The translations under genes and the position numbers were made by a program. The notes beneath the pieces are model-generated. The model ran no database searches. It saw only the letters and a list, made by a program, of their open reading frames with translations, and had not been told where the DNA came from. Shown piece after piece: positions 22,150 through 34,059 of a DNA stretch of 64,000 bases. The DNA is from Humulus lupulus (Eukaryota > Streptophyta > Magnoliopsida > Rosales > Cannabaceae). Within the stretch, counting starts at the first letter, position 1; the number at the start of each line of letters is the position of its first letter. The stretch covers positions 99,845,868-99,909,867 of the forward strand of contig NC_084797.1 of assembly GCF_963169125.1 (NCBI RefSeq), in the 5' to 3' direction.

Positions 22150-24730
22150 TTAAGGAGCTGGAGGATCCTGAGGATTAGGAGGAGTGCCTTGGTCAGCCGA
22201 AGGACCAGCTTCAGCATCAGCAGCAGGCACTTTGGCCTTCTCTTCTTCTTCCAGCCGGATGGCGCACTGCGCCATCAGAGTCCTCTTCAACCACTTGGAC
22301 AGGTAGTTGAAGTTGGCCTCCTGGTTGTGCTTCCAGAATTCATTGATGCAGAGGTGAGTGGCCTCCTTATACTTCTTCAAATTCTTGGCCCCGTCCTCCT
22401 CGAGCTCCTGCACTCGCTTTTCAAGCTCCCTCGTCTCCTGCCTGCTGGCGATCAGATAAAGCTCAAGCTGCTTACATTCTTGAGTGTTGAGCCTGGCACT
22501 TTCCTTGAATTTTTCCCGGGAGTCGTTGGCTTTCTTCAAGGCATCTTGGGCATCCAGAAGCTCCTTGGTGAGAGTAGCTTAGTCCTCGTGCAGTTGGTCA
22601 TTCTGTTTGGACAACTCCTTATTCTCCTCGAGCAGCTTGTTGTAATCAGCCTCAAATGCTTGCTTAGTCTGGGCAAGCCTGGAGTCGAAGTTCTTTCCCC
22701 GAGAAACCAACGCCCCAACACGGCGCCAGCCAACAGTTAAAGTTAGCAACCCCTGAAGACAAAGAATGAGATAGAGTGAGGAAAAGAAATCAGGCATAAA
22801 TGATAAAGTAGCAGGAGGTAGCTTACGCTAACTATCTCGTTAAGCCCTCTGTTGACGAATTGATCAACCTCCATTGAGGTAGTTTCAGTAATGGCGGCCT
22901 GGCTGCGTCTGTGCTTCGAGAGCTTATATATCCTCTCCCTGGTTGAGCCGACCACGAAGCTGGGCAGGGAGCCTTCGGGCGAGGTGTCCAGTGCCTCCTT
23001 GTCAGCAGCCTTAGAAGAAGGCTGTGGATTAACAGGAGTGGGAGTCGTCTGCTCGGAGGGGGGCGAAGGTGGTGAGTTCTCCTTGGAAGGGGCGGTGGCT
23101 GGAGCATCGTCTGTTCGAGCCTTCTTCGAGGGGGTCTTGCTGCTTTCCCCCCGAGCCCTTTTGCTATCCTTCTTCGGGACAAAAGAGGCTGCATTAGCTT
23201 GATAGTGCTCAAAGACGTCCTCGGAGTCCATACCTGCACAAAAGGAAGCAACACAAGCAGTAAGACTAAATGGTCATGCAGGATAAAAGAATAAAAGTAA
23301 AAGGATTATAAGTAAAGTACCCGCGCTACAACTACTGGTCGTAACATTATTTACTGAACTACCTAGTTCCTGGAAGAAATCTGAATTTAAGGGGGGAGCA
23401 TTCCTAAAGTTGCCATCCCCATCAAATAGATGAGAGGGAATTGGAAAATGATTTAAAAGCGAGATTGTTATACCATTTTCATCCGACGAGTCGTCAGAAA
23501 GTTCGATAGGCTCAGCAACCTTTTGTTTTCGTTTGCCCTCGGGGGCCAAGGGTTTCTCTGCTCGACGAGGGATGGCAGGTTCCCTGATCGTAACCCCAGT
23601 TGGTCTCCTCTGCGGAGGAGACGCTTGGGGTTGCTGCTTGGGTTCCACTTCAGCTTGGGCGTTCTCCGCCGAAGGTTCGCTCGTCGCTGGTTGAGGATTC
23701 CAGAGGCCGACCAGCCTAAGGTTAGCCTCAGTAACTAAATTTTTGACACTCTTATCAGCATTCGGCATGCTGGCTAAGAGTGCCGCCCTTGACTCCATCC
23801 CTGGAGTTGGGGTTGGACGTAACCATGGGCCTGGAACACAATGGAATGTCAAGACATTGTGGCAGAAAAACACTAAGCGAAGAAGCTAGTGGCGTAAGAA
23901 TTTTTACCTCCTTAGGTGAAGGACAGATTGTCTGCGGCTAAGTCGGGAGTAAGGAAGTATTCCTGATGATACCTCCCCACGTTGGAGATGTGAGTAGTGT
24001 CGGACAAGAAAGTGCGCCCAGTTTCTTGATGACAAAAGTGGAAGAACCCCGTGCCTTCTTGGTTAGGTTTGGACTTAAGGTCAAAGAGAAAGTTGACCTC
24101 GTGGGGAGTGGGCTTCGGCCATTTTTTAAGTTTGTAAAGGATATAGAGTGCGGCCAGCATTCTACATCCATTTGGGGTGATTTGAAAGGGGGCAACTCCA
24201 AAGTAATTCGCCACCCCCTGAAAGAACGAGTGAAGAGGCAAAGTGGCACCTGCCTCAATGTGAAACCGCGACCAGGCGCTGTAGGCCCCGCCTGGCAGGT
24301 TGGCCCTCTGGTCGATAGAAGGTCTAACCAGGGTCACCCCTGTCAGTTTATACTTATTTAAGTAGTTGGAGATCATCCGCATCGTCACTCTACTCTGGGG
24401 AACAACAGGCCACTCGACATCCGGCTGAGCAGCGTGTTGAGGACGGGCATGCCTTTATACATTGGCATCAGGAGCATTTTCACCTCGACCACTGGTCGAG
24501 GGGGCATCAGCAGTAGGCTGGCATGAGGAGTTAGGGATTTTCCTTTTTTTGAGCTTTTGTTTTTGTTCAAGCCATTCTTTGGGTTGGAACTGGAGAAGGG
24601 TTTGGGCTAGGGTGAGAGAAAGGGATATCTGGTATCAGAGTAGAGGGGTTTTCTTCGCCTTCAAGCAGCTGAGCTAGGAGGTTGTCTTTAATGGAACTTT
24701 CTCCTCCCCAAGGGTCTTGCATATGAACTG
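22150..24730 (-). pseudogene. Element C antisense gene: PF04195-like domain plus coiled coil, four coding exons
   Basis: Transcribed opposite to pol. Candidate exons: 24730-23908, 23830-23321, 23233-22827, 22752-22150, bounded by GT..AG introns of 77, 87 and 74 bp with phases 1, 1, 0, the same pattern as the D gene. First ATG after the acceptor is at 24722 (MQDPWGGESS). Exon 1 carries the conserved domain (AYSAWSRFHIEAGATLPLHS, GVAPFQITPNGCRMLA, PTPHEVNFLFDLKSKP), resembling 'putative gypsy type transposon' PF04195. Exons 2-3 are low-complexity and basic (KKDSKRARGESSKTPSKKAR, nuclear-type). Exon 4 is a long coiled coil (FEADYNKLLEENKELSKQND; TRELEKRVQELEEDGAKNLK). Two frameshifts (about 24568 and 24387), TAA 23912 and TAA near 22577 show decay. 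Function unknown; not needed for known gypsy enzymology. Confidence 0.75.
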
Positions 24731-25553
24731 TAAACAGACAAAGGAGGAGATAAGACACATAGCCTGCGGAGTTACGTGGGAGATTGGGATAACGTTGCTC
24801 GCGTCTATTGACCAGCAGCATCCTACCCATACACTAAGTTTGGTGCTAGCAGTTTGAAAAACGGATCAAAAAGGGAATAAAATGTTTTCTGAAAGGGAAC
24901 TTTTTCAACTCCTAAAGGGCTAGAAAAAACCCAGTTTTTTCAACTAGCTTAAAGATTGAATTTTTACGTTGATCTTACGCCCTAAACCTATGATCCTTAC
25001 TATCAAACTAGCTCCTAACTTATATAAAGCAGAAACACACTCTCTTACCAAGCATCAGATGGTTTATACAAAAATCCTCATAATTTTTACTCAAGAACGC
25101 AGGAAATTACAAAGCACAGTAACAGCATGCATGGCATAATGAAGAGTTTAAAAGACGAAGTGATTGCCTGGGCAAAGGTGGAGATTCAGAAGAAAAAAAA
25201 AATTTGAGTCGGAAGGATCTTCGGTAGGACGTCTGAATGATTTCGAAATTCTAGGCTCTGAAGCAAAGTTCTTGAAGTTCTTGATTGGAATGGTGAGTAA
25301 AGAATTATAAGAAAGATAAAGAGGTTACTTATAGAGGCTGAAGTATGGCAAAAAGTGGCAATCATGACTTTCCCATTTTCGAAACGTGGGGGAGTGTATA
25401 AGCCGTCGAATTGATTTCTTGAAAACCGAAAAGGCTTGATTAGACATAATTATGTCACGGTTTTCAAAAACGCACAAGGATTCTGACAGATTTCGTGGGG
25501 CATATGAACGGTTGTTTCCCTAAAGTTTCTTTATTGCTGGTCGCATTAAACAA
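24731..25553 (-). promoter_or_regulatory. Promoter and leader of the element C antisense gene
   Basis: On the minus strand a TATA box CTATAAGTAACC lies at 25334-25323, followed by a CT/A-rich leader. A donor GTAAGAGAG lies near 25050 (CTCTCTTAC on +) and the acceptor TGTTTACAG at 24731, giving a leader intron of about 320 bp before the first coding exon. The D gene also has a TATA box and leader introns. No ORF is supported here. Confidence 0.6.
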
Positions 25554-25567
25554 ACTTGGGGGGCAAA
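25554..25567 (+). other. Polypurine tract of element C
   Basis: ACTTGGGGGGCAAA immediately before the 3' LTR start TGTTATCC; primes plus-strand DNA. Core shared with the PPT of D. Confidence 0.85.
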
Positions 25568-26174
25568 TGTTATCCAAAAAACAGGCATGGATGACATGGC
25601 AGACGTTTAGTACACATGGCTGACATCTGGCAGAAGTCTTGTTCGACCATCGACCAGAAAGATGTCTGCGGCGCGACGCTCAATCTTTATATACGACCAG
25701 CTTGGTCGTATACTCGCTATATTTGGAGAGAATCTTATGCAGTTATAATCATATCCGAAGTTATCTCCCATGATTTCCTGAGTATCCGATTATTTAGGAA
25801 AGAATATCTGTAACAAATTAAATGTAATCTTCCTTGAGCCTATAAATAGAGAAAGATATCTCAAGGAAAGGATCTTTTTGCTTTCTAATTATTGGAGATT
25901 AGAGTTTTACAAGTGTATTAGAGCTATCACATTCGATATATTGTTTTGTTCTTCAGAGGTTTGTGAAACTCATTGAACCCTAGTTCTTTGATTACTCCTT
26001 TGAATCTTATATCAATAACAGCTCAAGTGGACGTAGGTTATTACCAGATTCTGGGGCCGAACCACTATAAATCCTTGTGTGCTTTACTGTTTTTGTCATT
26101 ATTCTCATTTCAACATATCTGTCCACATCAAGCAATTTTGACTCCGTGTCAGTTGACCAAAATTAGGGTCAACA
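25568..26174 (+). repeat. 3' LTR of element C (607 bp)
   Basis: TGTTATCCAAAAAACAGGC ... TTAGGGTCAACA followed by TSD ATCCC at 26175-26179. About 97% identical to the 5' LTR by hand count. Confidence 0.95.
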
Positions 26175-27032
26175 ATCCCGCATAACCGACTCTAGCTCCC
26201 AGGTCGCTTCCTTGACTTTGCTATTCCTCCATAAGACTTTAACTAGAGGAATCATCTTGTTCCTTAGAACCTTGTCATTTCTGTCTAGGATCTGCACTGG
26301 TTGCTCCTCATATGACAAGTCCGTTTGTAGCTCCAGATCTGCATATCCCAATACATGGGTCGTATCTGACACATACTTCCGTAGCATTGAGATGTGAAAC
26401 ACATCATGAATTCCTGGGGCAGCACCATTCTATAGGCTACTTGTCCGATCCTCTCTAGGATCTTAAAAGGTCCTACGAATCTACGGCTCATCTTGCCCTT
26501 CTTTCCAAATCTCTTTACTCCCCGCAATGGCTAAACTCGCAGAAATACGTGGTCCCCTACCTAGAACTCCATGTCCCTATGCTTAGGGTCATCGTATCTT
26601 TTCTGTTTGCTTTGGGAAGAGAGCATTCGAGCTCAGATCTTTTCAATAGCTTCATTAGTCTTCTGAACCATCTATGGACCCAAATACTTCCTTTCCCCCA
26701 TCTCATCCCAATGAATGGGCGATCTACGCTTCCTTCCATACAACATATCGTATGGAGCTACTCCAATTGTTGACTAGTAACTGTTATTGTATGAGAATTC
26801 AATCAATGGAAGGTACTTACTCCAAGACCCCTCGAAGTCTATCACACATGCTCTAAGCATGTCCTCCAACATCTGAATTGTCCTCTAAGACTGCCCGTCT
26901 GTCTGAGGATGAAAGGCCGTACTGAACTTCAACTGAGTCCCCATAGCCTTCTGTAAGCTACCCCAAAACTTGGAAGTAAATATGGGATCCCGGTCTGATA
27001 TTATAGACTTTGGAACCCCATGGAGACGTACA
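26175..27032 (-). pseudogene. Element F integrase core, C-terminal domain and chromodomain
   Basis: Minus-strand reading: [20 protein letters not shown] (integrase second Asp), [10 protein letters not shown] then a stop where the catalytic Glu of GQSERT belongs, VAPYDMLYGRKRRSPIHW, FVGPFKILERIGQVAYRM. Then the chromodomain region: FHISMLRKYVSDTTHVLGYA, LSYEEQPVQILDRNDKVLRN, IPLVKVLWRNSKVKEATWEL. Several stops and a frameshift near 26400 are present. The chromodomain should direct insertion to marked chromatin. Its last codons continue at 14606 across element C. Right edge: TSD ATCTC of the LTR at 27038. Confidence 0.88.
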
Positions 27033-27037
27033 ATCTC

Positions 27038-29415
27038 TGTAACACCTTGGATAACCAAGACTGTTACACTGTGTATTTGAAATAGTGCAAGACTTGTTAA
27101 TCAAAGTCATTTGAATAAAAGTGTGAACCTATAATCATAATCAAGTTAGGGTTAAAAGATTTTGATCATAAACGGTTAGTTTTCATTAAAATAGATGTTT
27201 GGTACATGAGATCCCAAAACAGGGTTTAAAAGATAACTTACAAACTCTCAAAAGTTATATACAATCAGAGGCCACTCTAATGGAAAAATACACATTTTAG
27301 GTTTCTGTCCCTGTACAATCCCTTGGCCGTGGCGGACGAGCAATTGGCGATGTACACCTCACCCCCAGAGCTCTCCAACTCATGGTTGATCCATCTTACC
27401 CTTGCCTTTACCTGCACCACATAGCACCCATGAGTCGAGGCCCAACAAGAAAACCATAACAGCATAACATAAACAATGATGATAATCAATTAATTCACAA
27501 GACAGTTAACCAAATATTTTTTAAACTGTAGCATCAAGCTAACAACAATAAACATTTATATTCAACATTTTATCTCAATCATTACACATTACTCAAGGTC
27601 GACGCCCTTAGGTCGCACCCTTTGTTTAACCCACTAACTACAGCTCGCTTAGGTTGAGTCCAATGCTTATCTAGCTGACCCCAGCTCACAGTGGCCGAGC
27701 CACATCCTTTGCGCAAATTATCAGCCCTAGCTCTCTTAGGCCTTTCATTTCATGCTCACATGGCATTATCACAGTCATACAACATATGTATTCAAATACA
27801 GGGAATCTCAATCCCAACACAGCCACACAAGGGTGTAGTTTTCTTACCTTTAATTCCGAACGAAGATAATGGAATGGTCCCGAGCACGATCCTCAGTCCC
27901 GAGCCTTGGAGATAAACCTAGTCACAGTGTCCAATGGGTAATTTTTAACTTCCAATCCAAATAAATACTTAAGAGACAGAAACTAGCCTTCGAGATCTCA
28001 ATTTATACTAAACCAGGTAGTAGAAATTGTCCCAAGCACCTAGGTTCGAACCCCTGAGCCTTACCAATTCTAGAAACCATTATAAGGCCAAAATCCCTAG
28101 GCGGGTCGCGACTTGGCTTAGTGGGTTGCGACTTTCCCCTAAGTTAGAGAGCAAGGACCTAAGCCAAAGGGGAGGCGGGCCGCGACTTGGCCTCGTGGTG
28201 CCCCCCCCCCCCCCAAGTCAGAGAGCAACCCTGGCCAAACAGGCCACACGCGCCGCGGTGCCTCAGGGCTGGGTCGCGGCGCGCCTCCTTCGAGCCCAGA
28301 AATCTGGGTTTTTCTCAAGCTTCTCCCAACCACTCTCCCCCAGAACTTCACCCAACAAACCTTCCAACCACAAACATGCATAACTACGAGTTTGGGACCT
28401 TTATTCACATATTTTCATCATATAATTCCCAACAATCATACTAGAATCAACACTCCAATTCAGTAGAAAAATCATCATCAAAGTCAGAACTAACCAAGCT
28501 CCTATAATTCAATCTATATCCAACCAGAAACTCAAAGATGGAAAATTCAGGATTTTACCTCAATTATGGTTGAATTCTCACATATTCCAACTTTAGATTC
28601 TTAGCTTGAATCCCCCGTAGATTTCCTTCTATTTTCCTTCAATTTCCTTCAGCTCATAGCCTAAGATTTCTGCCCCTTCTTCTTCCTTAGCTCCCAAACC
28701 CAAGTTCTTCTACATTCCTTCAAGAGTGAGAGTGTGATAGAGAGAAAGAGGAACCGTGAGAGAGATGAGAGAGTTTGAGAGCTTTCCCTTCAGATTCTAG
28801 TTTCCTCTATTTTTCCTAAGTTTATGAGTATATCCCTTGCCTATTAAAATTAAAAGACTATTTTGCCCTCCTAAGTTTACTAATTCCTCAAGTGTCCTTG
28901 GGGGTAAAATGGTCATTTCCCCCAGTTCCCGCTAATTCCTCAAATGTTCCTAATATTTACCAATTAATCATGTTACTCCAAATAATTACCAGTTATTTAT
29001 TCAATATCTAATAATTCCCAAAATATTCTCTAAATTCCCAAAAATACCCCTAGGCTCCCCCGAGCCAGGTATTGAACCCCACTGTGACTATTTCACCAAT
29101 CCGCTCACTAGGACCGTCTCGAGCCATATGCTGTAAATATATCCACATAATAATGTGGTCTCAACAACTTATCACATATAATCACATTTATGCCCTTAAT
29201 GGGCCAAAATTGCAAATATGCCCTTATAAGCTATAAAGGGCCCACATGCATATCTAATACCCATAAACATGCATGTCACATAGTCATATAATCATATTAA
29301 TCATGCATGCCACATAATCATGCACTAAACCATTAAATCACACATATACCTATTATGCTCTCCCGACACGCTAATCAAGGCCCTTAAGCCTTACTAGTGA
29401 TTTTGGGTCGATACA
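27038..29415 (-). repeat. Solo chromovirus-family LTR in element F integrase (2378 bp)
   Basis: TGTAACACCTTGGATAACC ... TTTTGGGTCGATACA with perfect TSD ATCTC (27033-27037; 29416-29420). Removing it restores the integrase codons DQYAELYVKEIVRLHG. It carries the two conserved blocks (CCTTTACCTGCACCACATAG at about 27407-27426; TTTTCTTACC at about 27839). It includes a 14-base C run at 28201-28214. Confidence 0.94.
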
Positions 29416-29420
29416 ATCTC

Positions 29421-29461
29421 CTTCACATACAGCTCTGCATACTGGTCCACAGTATAGTTTG
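29421..29461 (-). pseudogene. Element F integrase fragment between two solo LTRs
   Basis: Forty-one bases left between two insertions; on the minus strand they encode part of RTNYTVDQYAELYVKEI, linking the flanking integrase pieces at 31474 and 27032. Confidence 0.8.
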
Positions 29462-29466
29462 TCCTC

Positions 29467-31468
29467 TGTAGAGTCCAAGAACTTTACTTAGTTAGTTAGA
29501 TAGTAGTAGTAATAGTAATAGCTAGTAGTAGTTGTAGTATGTTTATTACTGTGGATTTTGGTTCAAGCCGGGACTTAGTTGGACACTCGTAGCAACACTT
29601 GTAGATTTTATAAGTTTAACCTATAGTTTAAGAATATTAATTATAACCTAAGGTTTGATTAATATGACTGATTATGAAGATGATATTTAGTATACTATAA
29701 GGTTTAGATAGACCCAATAAGATAATGACACTTGTCATGTGTATGTTTAATGAATAATTAAGTATTTTTGAGGAATAGTTTATTAAGAGTAATATTTGAA
29801 AATCCCAGAGTCTGCCAGCAGCTTTGAAATTATTATTAGACTCAGTCAAAGTTGTTTACTCAATTCAAATTAGGCTGAAAAAGTGCAATTACGTGTATAA
29901 TATTTCAGCGTATGCCGATATATCACAGCTCTAGGGCGCGATATATCGCCACACGGGGATATGAAAAACACGTAACTTCGCACGACCACCTCGACGAGCC
30001 TCAGGCATATGAGCCCAGGTGATATATCGCCTATGGTAGGCGATATATCGGCCCTAGGGCATAAATTTTGAATGATTTTGAAACCGAGCTCATTTGAATC
30101 CTTAACCTCTTAATAAGTCCAGAATCTTTTTGACCAAGTCTTCAGCCTCTGCTGAACGATTATTCAAATGTTTTTCAATTAAAAAGACATTATTTTATTC
30201 AAGCTAAATGAAGATCTTTTCATTCTTGAACTCTATAAATAGGACCTAGTACCCATCAATTTCTTCATTCATCAAGCTGAGTTCAGAGCCTACAAGCTGC
30301 TAGGATTACTTTAGAGTGTTAAACACTTGGGTTGGGGTTATAAGCTTTATCATCTTAAGCTTATCAAACACTTGGGAAGTAAGGTTTATAGTGTATTTCA
30401 GTTTCGAGGTGTAGTTCGGGTATAGCAAATTCAAAGGTATCCCTATCCTTAGTTTCTTTCTGTATTGTTTCATTAAGTTCTTATAGTTTTTCTCTACTTA
30501 ATTCCTAACTCAGTATTCTTTATTTCTGGTTAGGCATCTAAGTTCTTTGAACTTGAGGTTCTCGTTGGTAAGTATTTTCTCAATGGTTTAGTTCATTCTT
30601 TTCATCTTTTTCTTTTAGAATACTCACCTTTCTCAATTATGGTTTTAGGAGTGTTCCAAAATCCCGACCTTGTTCTCATCATCCCGGTATTTTGGTAAGG
30701 AAAATAGGGTAGTTCTTACGTGATATATGTTTATATAAAAGTATTATGATTATGTTGTAGTATGCTTCTATGTGTTATGATATATGTATGCTTGGGGCTT
30801 ATAGTTGTTATATAGCAAACCCTATCACATTTATGTGTTGGGGCTTATAGTTGCTATATAGCAAACCCCAATAGTTATATGTTTTTGGGGCTTATAGTTG
30901 CTTAACTAGCAAACTTCATTATAGTTCGAGGCTTATAGTTGCTTAGTTAGCAAACCCCAATAGTCATCATGTACATGGGTTAGAATTATGATATATGTGT
31001 TATAGTATATGATATATGTTCATAGTTTATGTGTATGATTATGTTCATGCTAGTAGTAGATTTTCCTTGCTGGGCATTAGGCTCATTCCTTTATGTTTTA
31101 TATGTGCAGGAAAATAGTATGGCAGTGGGAAGGTTCTTGGTAGCTTGGGAATGTGTATTGAGGGAGAACAGAAATCGGTGGACTGCGCGAACGATTCGAG
31201 GATGAAGTTGTTTAAGTCTTTCAATCATATATTCTATGTATTTTTTCGCATCTAAGTTGTAATGAATTTTAAGATTTAAGTTATGTTATGCTTTATTTTC
31301 AAAACAATGGGATCCCATATCCTACTTATGAATTTTTATGTATTTTAACCCTGGTTTTACAGTTTTTAATAAAGTTACGACTATTTTGTATGTAAGTTTT
31401 CTTAAGGTTAGTATCTATGAATAGTAGTTATTAATGGTCCAAAGTCTAGAATAAGTTGGGTCGTTACA
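29467..31468 (+). repeat. Solo LTR with GATATATC palindromes (2002 bp)
   Basis: TGTAGAGTCCAAGAACTT ... TTGGGTCGTTACA with perfect TSD TCCTC (29462-29466; 31469-31473); removal rejoins the integrase reading KYTKSAHFLPVRTNYT. TATA box CTCTATAAAT at 30231-30240 gives plus orientation. Upstream lie four GATATATC palindromes (29917, 29940, 30021, 30042), two extended to GCGATATATCGCC-like. Downstream (30785-30960) a short tandem repeat has units containing GGGGCTTATAGTTGCTATAT. No coding sequence. Related to the LTR at 32129-34053 in opposite orientation; the family's internal region is not in this window. Confidence 0.93.
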
Positions 31469-31473
31469 TCCTC

Positions 31474-32128
31474 ACCGGCAGAAAGTGAGCTGACTTGGTA
31501 TATTTGTCTACTATCACCCATACCGAGTCATGTTGCCCCACCGTCCTGGGTAAGCCTCTTACAAAATCCATGGTAATGTCTTCCCACTTCCCCTCGGGAA
31601 TGCCTAAAGGCTATAGCAACCCCGCTAGCCGGTGGTGTTCAGCCTTCACCTACTAACAGGTTAAACACTTCGCTACGTAATCAACCGCGTCCTTCTTCAT
31701 CCCAAGCCACCAATACAATGACCTTAGATCCTAAGACATCTTCATGGTGCCTGGATGTAAGGAATATGGTGTGGTATGAGATTCATTGAGGATCTCTTGT
31801 CTGATACCCATGTCCATCGAAACATAAATCCGATCCTTATATCCCAACAAACCCGTCTTCGAAATGGAATAATCCTTAGCTACTCCAGCTAGGAGATCCC
31901 CTATAATCTCCTTCAATCGTGTATCACCCATCTGGCCCTCTTTTATTCTCTTTAAGAGGGTGGACTATAATGTGATATTGGCCAACTGACCCACTACCAA
32001 TTCTATCCTTGCTCTGATCATGTCTTCTGCTAATTCCTTAGATATTTACTTCGAACTGAATAGTTGTCCTGGGCCCCTCCGACTCAAAGCATCTGCCACT
32101 ACATTGGCTTTCCCTAGGTGATAAAGGA
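31474..32128 (-). pseudogene. Element F integrase N-terminal half and RNase H end
   Basis: The minus strand reads YHLGKANVVADALSRRG (end of gypsy RNase H), then RIYVSMDMGIRQEILNESH, HTTPYSLHPGTMKM, KCLTC (HHCC zinc site) and SVWVIVDKYTKSAHFLPV (first catalytic Asp of integrase). Several in-frame stops (for example near 31733 and 31660). The upstream RNase H body is missing where the LTR 32129-34053 abuts. Confidence 0.85.
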
Positions 32129-34053
32129 TGCCCCAACTAATTCTAGACCTCAGACCATTAAAAACTACTAAACATAACTACTATTTTGGAATACATAAGA
32201 AATAACATAACTTTATTTAAAACCCAAAATATTGTGCAAAATACAAAGTAAAGTATTAAATATAAAATACGGTATGGGTACCCTTTGTTTAGTACATAAA
32301 ACATAAAAAAAAAAACATCATAACTTTAATCAAATGTTTAAAAAAACTAAGTGCAGAAATACATAAAACATAAATCAAAAGACTTAAAAAACAACGTCAT
32401 CCTCAATCTTCCAGCAGTCCATTCAATTCATTTATCCTCAACACACATGCCAAGCTGCCACGAATCCTTCCTGCCTTCCATACTCATTTTCCTGCACCAT
32501 CTAAAAAGAAAGGAATGAGCCTAATGACCAGCAAGGAAAATCTACTAACAACATATAGGACTATATCATAAACATAAGACTATATCATAAACATATACTA
32601 TAAAGCATATGACTATAAAAACGTATATCATATAGGACTACAATATTAATGGTCATTAACTCATTAACATGGTATGTGATAAAACTATCTAGGTCCTCTG
32701 TCTACTAATCGAGGTAGATTAGATCACAACTATAGTATATGATAACCCATCTAGGTCCTCTGTCTACTAATCGAGGTAGGGTAAATCATAGCTCTAAACC
32801 ATGAAAATGATAAAAATTCTTGGGGTTCGCTATATAAGCAACTATAAGCCCCAAGTGACTACAAAACATATTTATACATATACATATAGCACATATCATA
32901 GCATAGAACATATCAAAACATATAAACATACATAATCTATCCTATTTTCCTTACCAAAAGCCGGGATATGGAGACAAGAAAAGTAGTTTGGAACACTCCT
33001 AAAACCAATAGTAAGAATCGTGAGCTTCTAAAGCAAAGAGATGAAAAAGAGAACTAAACCATCCAAGTAGAAACTTACCGAAAACCTTAATGTTCAAGGA
33101 ACTTATACACCTAACCAAGAATCATAAACAAGAGTTAGGATCTGAAAGAAAATGGAATAAAAAAACTATGAAGAACTGAACTTAAGGATAAGAATACCTT
33201 GAATGATCTTATGAATTGATCTATACCTCGATACCGAAATAACTCTATATCTTACTTCCCAAGTGTTTAGAAAAGCTTAGATTGGAAAATCTTTTATCCC
33301 AAAACCCAAGTGTTTCTCTCTATAGTAAACTTAGCAGCTTGGAGGCTCTGAAGAATGCTTGAAGAATGAAGAAAAGGGTTGAGTACTAGGTCCTATTTAT
33401 AGAGTTCAAGGAGTGAAACCAACCCCTTTCCTTCAGCAATCGCCCAGAACTTGGTCAAAATCGTTCAAGGGCAGGTCCAAGTGGTTAAGGCTGTTTTTAA
33501 ATTTAAACCCTCAAGATTCCAAAAATCACTCCCAGGGCGATATATCGCCTACCTTGATAGATATATCGCCTAGACCTATATCCCAAGCCCCGTTCGTTCG
33601 TTCGTGCGAAGTCAACGTGTTTTTCGTATCTCCCGTAGGCGATATATCAGCCCCTATAGCAGCGATATATCGACATATGTTGATATATCAAACACGTATT
33701 TGCACTTTTTCAGCATATTTTGAATTGATTAAACAGCTTTGACTAAGTCAAAACGTGATCCTAAAATCTGTTGGAATGTTCTAGAGCTTCTAGATCTTTC
33801 TTTTATTTAAACTATTCATCAAAAATACTTAAATCCTTGATAAACATGATTATGACAAGTGTCACATTCTTAATAATTCTATCTAAACCTTAGGTTATAA
33901 TAAATAATATTTCTAGGTTTAGCAATATTAATCAAACCTTATTTTATAATTAATATTTCTAAACTATAGGTTAAACTTATAAAATCCATATCTGTTGCTA
34001 TGAGTTTCCAACTAAGTCCCGGCTTGAACCAAAATCCACGGAATCAATACACA
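32129..34053 (-). repeat. LTR related to 29467-31468, both ends shortened, replacing RNase H
   Basis: Internal sequence is the reverse complement of the LTR at 29467: CTCTATAAATAGGA (TATA) on minus at 33404-33391, five GATATATC palindromes at 33539, 33560, 33641, 33664 and 33682, and AAGCCGGGACTTAGTTGG near 34010-34027. It lacks about 85 bp of the start and the GTTACA end of its relative, and has no flanking TSD (AAGGA / TCCTA). The chromovirus RNase H body is absent between FQELRLG and YHLGKANVVADALS, so insertion was followed by deletions. Confidence 0.8.
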
Positions 34054-34059
34054 TCCTAA

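Larger units (their letters stand above)
14607..26174 (+). mobile_element. Element C: complete Tat-lineage Ty3/gypsy retrotransposon with antisense gene
   Basis: 11,568 bp with 5' LTR 14607-15212 and 3' LTR 25568-26174. A perfect TSD ATCCC (14602-14606; 26175-26179) lies inside the chromovirus F, whose chromodomain codons resume on each side. A hand count gives about 17 substitutions and one indel between LTRs (about 97% identity). Order: PBS, gag, protease, RT, gypsy RNase H, second (archaeal-like) RNase H, integrase, internal polypurine tract, opposite-strand multi-exon gene, PPT, LTR. The two RNase H domains and the extra opposite-strand gene are marks of the Tat lineage. Coding regions have nine stops, mostly TAG, and two frameshifts, so it is not autonomous. 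Confidence 0.95.
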
